Shown: positions 6,208 through 11,933 of the stretch, in pieces
How the letters are laid out: each line of letters opens with the position of its first letter
Numbering within the stretch: position 1 is the stretch's first letter
Source: Methanothrix sp.
Lineage (GTDB): Archaea; Halobacteriota; Methanosarcinia; Methanotrichales; Methanotrichaceae
Direction of reading: 5' to 3'
Assembly: GCA_028682845.1 (NCBI GenBank)
Contig: JAJRAT010000022.1
Coordinates: 1-11,933, forward strand
DNA length: 11,933 nt
The notes under the pieces: generated by a model
What the model was told of the DNA's origin: nothing
Databases searched by the model: none
What the model saw: the letters and a program-made list of their open reading frames with translations, nothing else
Made by a program: the position numbers and the translations under genes

Positions 6208-6711
6208 ATGTGGCAGGAAATTTTAAACAAGTTCAAGAGATACCCGGCTCAGGAGAAGGTCATCCGCCTCATCCTGCAGAGGGGCTTCCAGATCAACGAC
6301 AACGCACGCGTGGTCTCGGGCGAGATTGAGATCCCCCATGCTCAGATCGCCAAAGAGCTAAACGTGGACCGCAGGGTCGTGGACACCACAGCCCAGGCCA
6401 TTCGCGAGGATGAAGCCCTCTGGAGGGTCTTCAAGAACGTGCGCTCCATGACGTTCCTGGGAGAAGTGGCCCCCATACTGGGATTGGGCGTCATCGAGAT
6501 CACGCCGACAAATGCCGCCAAGACCGGAATTTTAGGCGACGTGGCCAGCGCCGTGGCCAAGAACGGACTGTCCATCCGTCAGGCGGTCTCGGACGATCCG
6601 TACTTCGTAGAAAGCCCCAAGCTCACCATCATCACGGAAGGGAAGATTCCCGGCGATCTGGTGCGCCTGCTCATGGAGATCGAGGGCGTGCGACGTGTGA
6701 CGGTGTACTGA
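6208..6711 (+). CDS. HTH-ACT domain amino-acid-responsive regulator (167 aa)
   Basis: The N-terminal part holds a helix-turn-helix-like segment, IPHAQIAKELNVDRRVVDTT (about residues 38-57). The C-terminal ~75 residues form an ACT domain: a strand (LGVIEITPT), a helix (GILGDVASAVAKNGLSI), paired strands (RQAVSDDPYF, KLTIITEG), a helix (GDLVRLLMEI) and a final strand (VRRVTVY). This matches archaeal proteins annotated as ACT-domain regulators of amino acid metabolism. ACT domains bind small ligands, usually amino acids, as dimers; the ligand here is unknown. Start: ATG 6208 has AGGA 6 nt upstream. ATG 6193, five codons earlier, has only GTGAG 2-3 nt away and is less likely. It lies 212 bp after the AAA gene on the same strand, probably with its own promoter, and ends before a strong terminator. 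Confidence 0.82.
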   Translation: MWQEILNKFKRYPAQEKVIRLILQRGFQINDNARVVSGEIEIPHAQIAKELNVDRRVVDTTAQAIREDEALWRVFKNVRSMTFLGEVAPILGLGVIEITPTNAAKTGILGDVASAVAKNGLSIRQAVSDDPYFVESPKLTIITEGKIPGDLVRLLMEIEGVRRVTVY

Positions 6712-6778
6712 GAGCTATGATATGATAATCTCGACCAATCGACTTAATTCTGCTTCAATCGACTTTCTTCGACCTTAC

Positions 6779-6805
6779 TCAACTCAAGTTGATTTTATTT
6801 TAATA
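6779..6805 (+). terminator. Terminator of the ACT-domain gene
   Basis: TCAAC (6779-6783), loop TCAA and GTTGA (6788-6792) form a short hairpin directly followed by TTTTATTTTAATATT. Seven TTTT tracts on the plus strand continue in the tandem repeat beyond. That is good termination context for the plus-strand gene ending at 6711. Confidence 0.6.
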
Positions 6806-6895
6806 TTATTTTAATATTATTTTAATATTATTTTAATATTATTTTAATATTATTTTAATACTATTTTAATACTGTATTAATATTATATTAATGCT
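6797..6895. repeat. 11-bp AT-only tandem repeat (about nine units)
   Basis: The unit ATTTTAATATT is repeated five times perfectly (6797-6851). Two copies of ATTTTAATACT (6852-6873) follow, then decayed units GTATTAATATT (6874-6884) and ATATTAATGCT (6885-6895), and possibly a tenth shortened one up to the cofC stop codon. The core is pure A/T and has a period of about one helical turn. It fills the spacer between two convergent genes. Confidence 0.95.
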
Positions 6896-6904
6896 ATTTA
6901 ATAG

Positions 6905-7570
6905 TTATTCGATTTTCTTCGCAACAGCTCTGCCCAGGGCATTGAGGTTTATTTTAAAATTGTTTAGAACCATTGCCGCGCTTCCCCTCGAATGCATCAT
7001 CAATTCCGCCAGGTCGCTCGGATCATCTATATCACAGCTCGCGCGGAACGAATCAAAAATGCTCACCTTCAATCCCAGCTCCTTTGCTGCATTCAGGTGC
7101 TTGGGAAAGCTCAGGCCCTGGTAAGAGGTGCGAAATTTCGGGCTGCGCACCAGGATCATGTTAGTGCCGCCCCCGCGTCCGGGACACAAGACCACGTCGC
7201 CCTCGCAGTTTTGGATTCTTGCGACTTCTCTCTCCGTCAGAAGCGCCAGGTCCGCCATGACAATCAAAATGTCGGTCGGCCAGCCCGATTCGGCATGATT
7301 CTCAAGGTAGGAATTGATAGCATCATTCAGATCCAGACCGGATTCCCAGATCCCAACATCTCGCCCCACATCCACGATATCAAGCCCTGGCCGGGAGAGG
7401 ATGGTTGCAGGAATAGCAGCAGGACAATGGCCCGAAACCGCATCAAGAACATCCCTGAGCATGGCAAATGCCAGTTGCCGTCGCTCTTTTGGCGTCAGCG
7501 CGGGCGACAGCCTGCTCTTGGCACCATTTAGTTTGAAGGGCACTACTACCTGAATCGGTCGCTTCGGCAC
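6905..7570 (-). CDS. cofC: 2-phospho-L-lactate (or phosphoenolpyruvate) guanylyltransferase, coenzyme F420 biosynthesis
   Basis: CofC joins GTP to 2-phospho-L-lactate, or in some lineages phosphoenolpyruvate, giving the activated precursor for F420-0 assembly. The family pattern is clear: VVVPFKLNGAKSRLSPALTP at the N-terminus with the nucleotide-binding KSRLS (18-22), then MADLALLT (105-112). These are followed by GRGGGTNMIL (131-140), SFPKHLNAAKE (154-164) and DIDDPSDL (180-187). Length from GTG 7570 is 221 aa, near the usual ~210-220. The frame continues open upstream another 82 codons, but that part overlaps cofE in another frame and does not resemble CofC. GTG 7570 is the only good start between the cofE stop and the conserved core, although no clear RBS precedes it. 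It lies 32 bp after cofE, so the two F420 genes are probably co-transcribed. Confidence 0.93.
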   Translation of the reverse strand: MPKRPIQVVVPFKLNGAKSRLSPALTPKERRQLAFAMLRDVLDAVSGHCPAAIPATILSRPGLDIVDVGRDVGIWESGLDLNDAINSYLENHAESGWPTDILIVMADLALLTEREVARIQNCEGDVVLCPGRGGGTNMILVRSPKFRTSYQGLSFPKHLNAAKELGLKVSIFDSFRASCDIDDPSDLAELMMHSRGSAAMVLNNFKINLNALGRAVAKKIE

Positions 7571-7602
7571 GCTCGGCAGATGGGGCGGATGGCCATAAAA
7601 CC

Positions 7603-8340
7603 TTAACTCTTCAGATGAGGCCGGATCACGTCTTTGTCTATCGGCATGAAGACGCTCTCGCCTTCCCTTGGATAACTTAAGCCCCGCAGGACCACTGCCG
7701 GAGTTCCGGCCCCGGCCTCGCCCATGAGCAGGTTGGCAACCGACGCGATCTCGTCCGCAATCGCTTCCAGAGTTATCTCCAAAACCTTGCCGTGCATATC
7801 CCGCTCGCCGCGCCAATCGCGCAGGGCGGCGATGCCCGCCCAGCCCACGGCCACGCCCGCCACGCCGCTACGGAAAGGCCGCCCGCAGGTGTCGGTGATG
7901 ATGACGGCGCAGTCCCTGTTAAGCCGTTGACGTATCTTTGCCGCGCTGGCGCTGGGGTCCTCCGGCAGAAGCAAAATGCGCTCGTCTCCAACGTTTGACT
8001 GATCGATTCCGGCGTTGACGCCGATGTGGCCGAACCAGGTCGCGACCAGCAGAAAAGGCCTCTCCAGCAGGACATCGGCTGACTCATCCAGGACCGCCTG
8101 CACGAACCTGGGGTCCTTTCCAATATTCCCGGCTATCTGCACCGCGCGCGGGCCGGGCTGGTAGCTGTCGAGATCCCGAAAACGCCCTTCCGATTTGGCA
8201 ACGACGGTACTGGCTAAGCAGAGCACGTCGCCGTCTTGAAGCTCAAAAAGAGACTGCACCAGGGAGGCGATGTCGTCGCCTTCCTTGATGACCGGCAGGC
8301 CCCGGATGAGGAATCCCTGCAAAGAAGCCAAAGCGGACAT
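7603..8340 (-). CDS. cofE: Coenzyme F420-0:L-glutamate ligase
   Basis: CofE adds glutamate residues to F420-0 with GTP hydrolysis, the last step of the F420 pathway. Family hallmarks are all present: LPVIKEGDDIASL (15-27), VVAKSEGR (46-53), GHIGVNAGIDQSNVG (104-118), TDTCGRPFRSGVAGVAVGWAGI (149-170, the longest conserved block) and DMHGK (181-185). ADEIASVANLLMGEA (195-209) completes the set. Its 245 aa match the family's ~250. The ATG at 8340 has an in-frame TGA a few codons upstream, so the frame cannot begin earlier; the RBS is poor. The TTG at codon 7 is a less likely alternative. It lies 43 bp after the 77-residue gene and directly before cofC. Confidence 0.96.
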   Translation of the reverse strand: MSALASLQGFLIRGLPVIKEGDDIASLVQSLFELQDGDVLCLASTVVAKSEGRFRDLDSYQPGPRAVQIAGNIGKDPRFVQAVLDESADVLLERPFLLVATWFGHIGVNAGIDQSNVGDERILLLPEDPSASAAKIRQRLNRDCAVIITDTCGRPFRSGVAGVAVGWAGIAALRDWRGERDMHGKVLEITLEAIADEIASVANLLMGEAGAGTPAVVLRGLSYPREGESVFMPIDKDVIRPHLKS

Positions 8341-8365
8341 TTCCGATCAGCTAATTCCGATCAGC
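8341..8365 (-). repeat. 11-bp direct repeat abutting the cofE start
   Basis: TTCCGATCAGC occurs at 8341-8351 and 8355-8365 on the plus strand; on the mRNA this is GCTGATCGGAA twice, the second copy touching the cofE ATG. The upstream copy lies within a six-codon ATG-to-TGA mini-frame that is in phase with cofE. It may influence initiation, since no normal RBS is present, or may be a chance duplication. Confidence 0.5.
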
Positions 8366-8383
8366 ATATTTGAGTGATTGTTC

Positions 8384-8617
8384 TTACTTGAACCGCTCAA
8401 CGTAAGGCATCTGGCTGAGACGGTAGAGCCTCGCCTGGACGAGAAGGTCGAGAAGATAGGAATAGTTCTCGGCGACGATTGTGGCCTTCTGCTCGCCGAT
8501 CTCTATCCAGGGAAGACCGCCGTAACCCTTGGCAAAGCCCATCCAGAATTGGGACGGAGTGAACTCAAGCAGATACTTGTTGTCCTCCGTAAATGTCAAG
8601 GTGATCTTCTCTTCCAT
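8384..8617 (-). CDS. Conserved-looking small protein of unknown function (77 aa)
   Basis: Not recognised as a named family. The protein is soluble, with no signal or membrane segment. It starts with a strand-like TLTFTEDNKYLLEF, followed by an aromatic/glycine patch (FWMGFAKGYGGLPWIEIG) and a C-terminal helical part (YSYLLDLLVQARLYRL). It begins 5 bp after the aIF2-beta stop codon. Its RBS (GGTG, 8 nt from ATG 8617) lies inside the end of that gene, which argues for a real, co-translated gene in a translation operon. The cofE start follows after 43 bp. Codon use looks like its neighbours. A role linked to translation is only inferred from position. Confidence 0.8.
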   Translation of the reverse strand: MEEKITLTFTEDNKYLLEFTPSQFWMGFAKGYGGLPWIEIGEQKATIVAENYSYLLDLLVQARLYRLSQMPYVERFK

Positions 8618-8622
8618 TCCTC

Positions 8623-9252
8623 TTACACCTTCTTGGCCACGCGCTCCACAACCTCGGCAAAAGCCAGGGTTCCGCTGATCTTCTTGATCTTGGCCTTGAC
8701 GATCTCGCCTTTCACGGCGCTGGGCACGAAGATGAGATACTTGTCAACCTTGGCAATTCCGTCGCCCTTGTTGCCCACGGACTCGATACGCAGCTCGTAG
8801 GTCTCACCCTCTTCGATGACATCCTTTTGTACGGCAGCCGTGGCCTTTCTTTTGCGCACAGGCCGGTGAGCGCCGCAAGCATCGCACTTGAGCGTCAAAA
8901 CCCGATCGCTCTTGAGAAGGTGCGTGTCGGGCTTCCTGCACTCCGTGCAGACCACATACTCCTCGAAGTAGGATTCAATCTGACGGGCGATGGCCGCCTC
9001 GCCGAACTTTCCCTGAAAGATGCCGCGCGGCCCTTCAATCTTGCCCGCGGTCCCCATCTCCTGAAGAAGATACTTCATGACATGCTCGGGATCGCGGTTC
9101 AAAGTGTCCGCGATGGCCCCGAAGTTCTCCAGGACGGTGGTCTTCCCTTCGTAAAAGACCTTGACGGAAGGGATGACGAATCGGTCTTTGGATTCATGAG
9201 TCTCCGGCATCTTCTTCATGGCCCTATCCAGGCCCGCTAAGTAATCATCCAT
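8623..9252 (-). CDS. Translation initiation factor aIF2 subunit beta with C-terminal TRAM domain
   Basis: Archaeal IF2 delivers initiator Met-tRNA to the small ribosomal subunit; beta is an accessory subunit of the alpha-beta-gamma complex. Residues ~1-135 are the classical aIF2-beta: an N-terminal helix ([15 protein letters not shown]), [39 protein letters not shown], and a C4 zinc ribbon C102-x2-C105...C123-x2-C126. After a basic linker (VRKRKATAA), residues ~145-205 form a TRAM domain ([21 protein letters not shown], a strand pair, then [13 protein letters not shown]). TRAM domains bind RNA. The fusion makes the protein 209 aa against ~135-140 for the plain factor, and I associate it with Methanosarcinales-type methanogens. 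Start ATG 9252 lies 5 bp after the L10e stop; the RBS AAGGTAA overlaps that gene's end. Confidence 0.95.
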   Translation of the reverse strand: MDDYLAGLDRAMKKMPETHESKDRFVIPSVKVFYEGKTTVLENFGAIADTLNRDPEHVMKYLLQEMGTAGKIEGPRGIFQGKFGEAAIARQIESYFEEYVVCTECRKPDTHLLKSDRVLTLKCDACGAHRPVRKRKATAAVQKDVIEEGETYELRIESVGNKGDGIAKVDKYLIFVPSAVKGEIVKAKIKKISGTLAFAEVVERVAKKV

Positions 9253-9257
9253 CCAGA

Positions 9258-9773
9258 TTACCTTATCAGATTTTGGCCCGAATCAACGACGATCTGAATA
9301 GGAGACGGCAATTTATGCCCGGCCCTGGTCAATGCTTCCTTAGCATCATTCAGAAATTCGGGGGTTATGCCCACGGTGAAGAGCTTCTGGCCTGCATCGA
9401 GCTGTGCGGCAGTGCCCACAGCCTTGCCGAAAGCGAGCCTCATTCCACTGGAGACACGGTCTGCTCCAGCGCCCGTGGCCTGCTTGTTCTCGCGGATGAC
9501 GTGGTGGGGATATACTCTGAGCTTGAGATGGAAACCGGTCCTGCCCACCTGCTTCAAGAGATAACGATTGGCTGCAACTCTCGCCGCCTCAAGGGCGGTG
9601 TGCCTGATCTGGCATGGCTCGCGGATGACCAGTGTGAGCTGGATGGGGAAATCCTCTTGCAGATTGCCCATATCATAGTGAACTACTTTGCTTCCCGGAA
9701 CGCCGCCCATATACTTTCTGCGCGTGTAGGGCCGCTCGTGCCGTCTGTACATGCTTCCTGGCTTGCGTGTCAA
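9258..9773 (-). CDS. rpl10e: 50S ribosomal protein L10e (uL16 family)
   Basis: This is an archaeal/eukaryotic L10e, a large-subunit protein near the peptidyl-transferase and tRNA corridor. The conserved start [66 protein letters not shown] and [10 protein letters not shown] are all visible. Length is 171 aa, as usual. The start is a TTG at 9773: the family N-terminus begins exactly there, and GGAGGA lies 9 nt upstream. A decoy ATG-TAA sits between RBS and TTG. A good TATA box stands 50 bp upstream, just after gatD, so this gene starts a transcript running through aIF2-beta, the 77-residue gene and probably cofE and cofC. Confidence 0.96.
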   Translation of the reverse strand: MTRKPGSMYRRHERPYTRRKYMGGVPGSKVVHYDMGNLQEDFPIQLTLVIREPCQIRHTALEAARVAANRYLLKQVGRTGFHLKLRVYPHHVIRENKQATGAGADRVSSGMRLAFGKAVGTAAQLDAGQKLFTVGITPEFLNDAKEALTRAGHKLPSPIQIVVDSGQNLIR

Positions 9774-9787
9774 AATTACATTCCTCC
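9771..9787 (-). promoter_or_regulatory. RBS, start-stop codon pair and TTG start of L10e
   Basis: On the mRNA, GGAGG (9787-9783) is followed by AATGTAATT and the TTG at 9773. The ATG inside the spacer is immediately followed by TAA. That ATG is only 1 nt from the GGAGG core, too close to be used normally, while TTG has a 9-nt spacing and matches the L10e N-terminus. Confidence 0.7.
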
Positions 9788-9820
9788 GATAATCCTGAGA
9801 TTGGTGCTCTATTCACCTAG

Positions 9821-9830
9821 TTTATAAGGT
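9821..9830 (-). promoter_or_regulatory. TATA box for the L10e-aIF2-beta-cofEC unit
   Basis: The minus strand reads CCAAACCTTATAAAC; TTATAAA is close to the archaeal TATA consensus and the CCAAACC before it is a plausible BRE. It begins 6 bp beyond the gatD stop and lies about 50 bp upstream of the TTG start. That predicts initiation near 9800 and a leader of about 25 nt. Confidence 0.65.
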
Positions 9831-9835
9831 TTGGC

Positions 9836-11077
9836 CTAGACCGGCATGGGCGTCGAGAAGGATATCTCGCCCGCCAACGGCTGGCCCATGAGAGTTCGAA
9901 CTTCGGCGGGCCTGTTCGCCAAAACCCACATCAGCTTGACCAGGGCCACCTCGGGGAGCATGTCCTCACCCTCAATTGCTCCTGCATCGAGCATGTAGCG
10001 GCCCGTATCGTAGACCAGGTCTCCGATCCTGCCCCGCAGGCACTGAGACGTAACGACCACGGGAATTCCCTTCTCCGTGGCACGCCGAATGCCGTCGATC
10101 CAGTTGGACGCCACGTGGCCGAGGCCCGTGCCTTCCAGCACTATGCCCCGGTAGCCTTTGTCGATGTAATAGTCCAGGATCTCGGGCGAGGACCCCGGCG
10201 TGTATTTAACCAGTGCGCATTTGGGCTCCAGCCTGTCGTTCAACTCCAGCTCCACCTCGCCGCGATGCCGGTAAGGCAGGAAGGTCCGGATCTGGCGGGA
10301 CAGGTAGTCCACTCGTCCGATGGGCGGCTGGTTGATGCTCTGGAAGGCGTCCCTGCGGGAGGTGTGCATCTTGCGCACCCTTGTTCCCCGGTGGATGGAG
10401 CAGTATTCGTCGCTGGTTGTGCCGTGCATGACCACACAGACCTCGGCGATGTCGCTTGTGGCAACAGTCGCCGCGCTGATGGCGTTCATGGCGGCATCGC
10501 TGCTGGGCCGGTCTGAGCTTCTCTGCGATCCGACGATGACGATCGGCACCGGCGTCTTCACCATGAAGGACAGAGCCGCCGCAGTGTACATCATGGTATC
10601 CGTGCCGTGGGTGATGATCACGCCTTGGGCGCCGCCTCGGATCTCCTCGGCCACGGCTCGCGCCAGTTCCATCCAGTAATCGGCGCGCATGTTCTCGCTT
10701 AAGATCTGGTAAATCACTCGGGCGTTGTAGTTGGCGATCTCCTCCAGCTCCGGGATGGCGGCGATGATCTCGCCTGCTGAGAACTGGCTGGTGACGGCTC
10801 CCGTTCGATAATCCACTTTGCTGGCGATGGTTCCGCCTGTGGAGAGAATGGACACCTGGGGAAGGCCCGCCTTCTTGCCGAAGGGCTTATCCTTGCCGCG
10901 CGGCTTCAGATCCTGCCCTTTTTCGAGAAGCGTGAGTTGAGACTCGGGTGTGCACAGGCCAATGTTGTAGCCGTTGTCCAGCTTTATTACCACGTGATTC
11001 TCGCGCCTGGACGGCATGAGCACGCCCTCGTAAGCTGTGCCGTTCCTTTCAATGCGGACTCTATCCCCGAGATCCAT
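9836..11077 (-). CDS. gatD: Glutamyl-tRNA(Gln) amidotransferase subunit D
   Basis: GatD is the asparaginase-like subunit of the archaeal GatDE complex. It releases ammonia from glutamine, which GatE uses to convert Glu-tRNA(Gln) to Gln-tRNA(Gln). From ATG 11077 the protein is 413 aa. An N-terminal barrel domain ([18 protein letters not shown]...) precedes the asparaginase fold, with STGGTIAS (T83) and ITHGTDTM (T159, D160). [11 protein letters not shown] carries K236. These four are the T-T-D-K catalytic set of the family. [16 protein letters not shown] and EGTGLGHV are further family blocks. The frame opens 17 codons earlier, but ATG 11077 has GGTGA 7 nt upstream and begins the conserved domain. 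gatE is not in the window. The gene is divergent from the RdgB-type gene. Confidence 0.96.
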   Translation of the reverse strand: MDLGDRVRIERNGTAYEGVLMPSRRENHVVIKLDNGYNIGLCTPESQLTLLEKGQDLKPRGKDKPFGKKAGLPQVSILSTGGTIASKVDYRTGAVTSQFSAGEIIAAIPELEEIANYNARVIYQILSENMRADYWMELARAVAEEIRGGAQGVIITHGTDTMMYTAAALSFMVKTPVPIVIVGSQRSSDRPSSDAAMNAISAATVATSDIAEVCVVMHGTTSDEYCSIHRGTRVRKMHTSRRDAFQSINQPPIGRVDYLSRQIRTFLPYRHRGEVELELNDRLEPKCALVKYTPGSSPEILDYYIDKGYRGIVLEGTGLGHVASNWIDGIRRATEKGIPVVVTSQCLRGRIGDLVYDTGRYMLDAGAIEGEDMLPEVALVKLMWVLANRPAEVRTLMGQPLAGEISFSTPMPV

Positions 11078-11113
11078 TTTATTTTCACCAGTTTGTCGTT
11101 TAACCGTTGGCCT

Positions 11114-11121
11114 CTTTATAC
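11114..11121. promoter_or_regulatory. Shared TATA-like element between gatD and the ITPase gene
   Basis: CTTTATAC on the plus strand (GTATAAAG on the minus) is the clearest TATA-like element in the 96-bp divergent spacer. On the plus strand it predicts initiation about 30 nt before the ATG at 11174; on the minus strand, a leader of about 15 nt before gatD. Whether one box serves both genes cannot be told from sequence. Confidence 0.4.
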
Positions 11122-11173
11122 TGGACACCTAAAAACGTTGCCCTTGAGCCAAAAGAGAATTGCAGGTGAAGAA

Positions 11174-11707
11174 ATGATCTACTTTGTTACCAGCAACAAG
11201 GGCAAGTTTGTGGAGGCAGAGGCCATCTTTGACGGCCTCGTCCAGAAGAATATCGGCTACACCGAGATCCAGGCGGACACGCTGGAAGAGGTGGCGGCCT
11301 TTGGCATGAAAGAGGTCGTATCAAGGTTACAGGGGCCGGTGATGCTTGAGGACGCCGGCCTCTTCATCGATGCACTCAAAGGATTTCCGGGCGTCTATTC
11401 GGCCTACGGGCAAAAGACCATCGGAAACCAGGGCATCCTGAAGCTGATGGAAGGCGCGGCGGACCGAAAGGCGCACTTCCGGTCGGTCGTCTCCTACGCC
11501 GAGCCGGGCATGGAGCCGGTCATGTTCGCAGGCGAGGTGCACGGCCGGATCGGCCACGAGGCGCGGGGCACAAAAGGATTCGGCTACGACCCGATCTTTT
11601 ACGTCGGCGAGACGAGCCTCGGCGAGATGGAAATTGCTGAGAAGAACAGGATCTCGCACCGTGCCGCATCCATGAACGCACTCAAAAACTGGATGGACAA
11701 ACGATGA
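11174..11707 (+). CDS. rdgB: XTP/dITP pyrophosphatase (RdgB/HAM1 family)
   Basis: House-cleaning enzyme that hydrolyses non-canonical purine nucleotides (ITP, dITP, XTP) to monophosphate and pyrophosphate, keeping them out of DNA and RNA. It is cytosolic, metal-dependent and usually dimeric. At 177 aa it is close to the usual ~185. Motifs: VTSNKGKF (5-12, nucleotide loop), MLEDAGLFIDALKGFPGVYSA (57-77, with E59/D60 at the metal site), GTKGFGYDPIF (132-142) and the C-terminal SHRAASM (161-167). The frame extends 79 codons further upstream through gatD DNA, but ATG 11174 has AGGTGA just upstream and starts the conserved fold. It ends 26 bp from a convergent gene. Confident by motif. Confidence 0.95.
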   Translation: MIYFVTSNKGKFVEAEAIFDGLVQKNIGYTEIQADTLEEVAAFGMKEVVSRLQGPVMLEDAGLFIDALKGFPGVYSAYGQKTIGNQGILKLMEGAADRKAHFRSVVSYAEPGMEPVMFAGEVHGRIGHEARGTKGFGYDPIFYVGETSLGEMEIAEKNRISHRAASMNALKNWMDKR

Positions 11708-11733
11708 ATTAATCCCCGGCCTTGAACCGATCT

Positions 11734-11933
11734 CTACTTTCCCCTTTTCTCAAGAGCGCAGCGCGGCAGCATACGCTCGTCGATGGTCTTGATGAATTGC
11801 GCCTGCAAAGATGAGATGTAGATCTTGCGCTCGCCGACCGAAATTACGTGATCGGTCGCTTTGGGCGGGCTGATCTTAACGGAAAAGATGAGCGGGCCTT
11901 CGCAGGTGGTGGCTATGCGCAGGTCCGTCGACC
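11734..11933 (-). CDS. C-terminal fragment of an unrecognised protein (65 codons visible)
   Basis: The minus strand is open from the window edge to a TAG at 11734. The visible C-terminus reads STDLRIATTCEGPLIFSV, then KISPPKATDHVISVGERKIYIS, a helical SLQAQFIKTIDERML, PRCALEKRGK and stop. It looks like a compact alpha/beta domain with two Cys (about 55 and 17 residues before the end). The composition is natural, with wobble-position G/C as in its neighbours, so I treat it as real coding sequence. The N-terminus lies beyond the window and I do not recognise the family. It is convergent with the RdgB-type gene, 26 bp apart, and no obvious terminator lies between them. Confidence 0.75.
   Translation of the reverse strand, partial: STDLRIATTCEGPLIFSVKISPPKATDHVISVGERKIYISSLQAQFIKTIDERMLPRCALEKRGK

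Noticed and set aside
6797..6895. CRISPR array
   Set aside because: The 11-bp units are directly contiguous, with no spacers and no nearby cas genes. This is a simple tandem repeat.
7571..7816. 82-codon N-terminal extension of cofC
   Set aside because: It overlaps the 3' end of cofE in another frame and bears no CofC features (runs of G, R and A). It is a shadow frame.
7773..8123. 116-residue minus-strand frame inside cofE
   Set aside because: It is an out-of-frame shadow with C/W/R/P-biased composition, while the cofE frame carries all family motifs.
10937..11173. 79-codon N-terminal extension of the RdgB-type protein
   Set aside because: It runs antisense through gatD coding sequence. 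The conserved fold and a good RBS begin at 11174.

Overview
The window looks like chromosomal DNA of a methanogenic euryarchaeon. The evidence is a pair of coenzyme F420 biosynthesis genes (cofE, cofC), the archaeal Gln-tRNA amidotransferase subunit GatD, an archaeal initiation factor aIF2-beta fused to a TRAM domain, archaeal ribosomal protein L10e, archaeal TATA boxes, GGTGA/GGAGG ribosome-binding sites and U-rich terminators. The aIF2-beta/TRAM fusion and the exported beta-helix proteins suggest Methanosarcinales, perhaps a Methanothrix-like organism. That placement is inference, not proof.

Left third (1-4.2 kb, all minus strand): an apparent four-gene operon in which every product carries an export signal. 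The order is a small transglutaminase-like protein with a Cys-His-Asp triad, two long paralogous pentapeptide-repeat proteins, and a NosD-type right-handed beta-helix protein that runs off the left edge. The last two genes overlap by 4 bp (ATGA). This is a cassette of surface beta-solenoid proteins led by a possible papain-fold enzyme, and it is the most unusual part of the window.

Middle (4.2-6.9 kb): an AT-rich spacer, then a free-standing gene for a 31-residue single-span membrane protein (minus strand) with a strong RBS and a hairpin/poly-U terminator. Divergent from it is an AAA ATPase resembling the proteasome-activating/CDC48 class, preceded by a 13-bp direct repeat and a perfect 10-bp inverted repeat. 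Next comes an HTH-plus-ACT-domain amino-acid regulator. A train of 11-bp AT-only tandem repeats then separates it from the convergent F420 genes.

Right part (6.9-11.9 kb): a minus-strand housekeeping run, gatD, then L10e from its own TATA box, aIF2-beta, a conserved-looking 77-residue protein, cofE and cofC. The genes from L10e to the 77-residue protein are spaced by only 5 bp. Divergent from gatD is an ITPase/XTPase (RdgB/HAM1 family) that shares a short promoter region with it. The 3' end of an unrecognised minus-strand gene closes the window.

No tRNA, rRNA, insertion sequence or CRISPR array was seen. Non-ATG starts (TTG for L10e and the transglutaminase-like gene, GTG for cofC) are frequent here.
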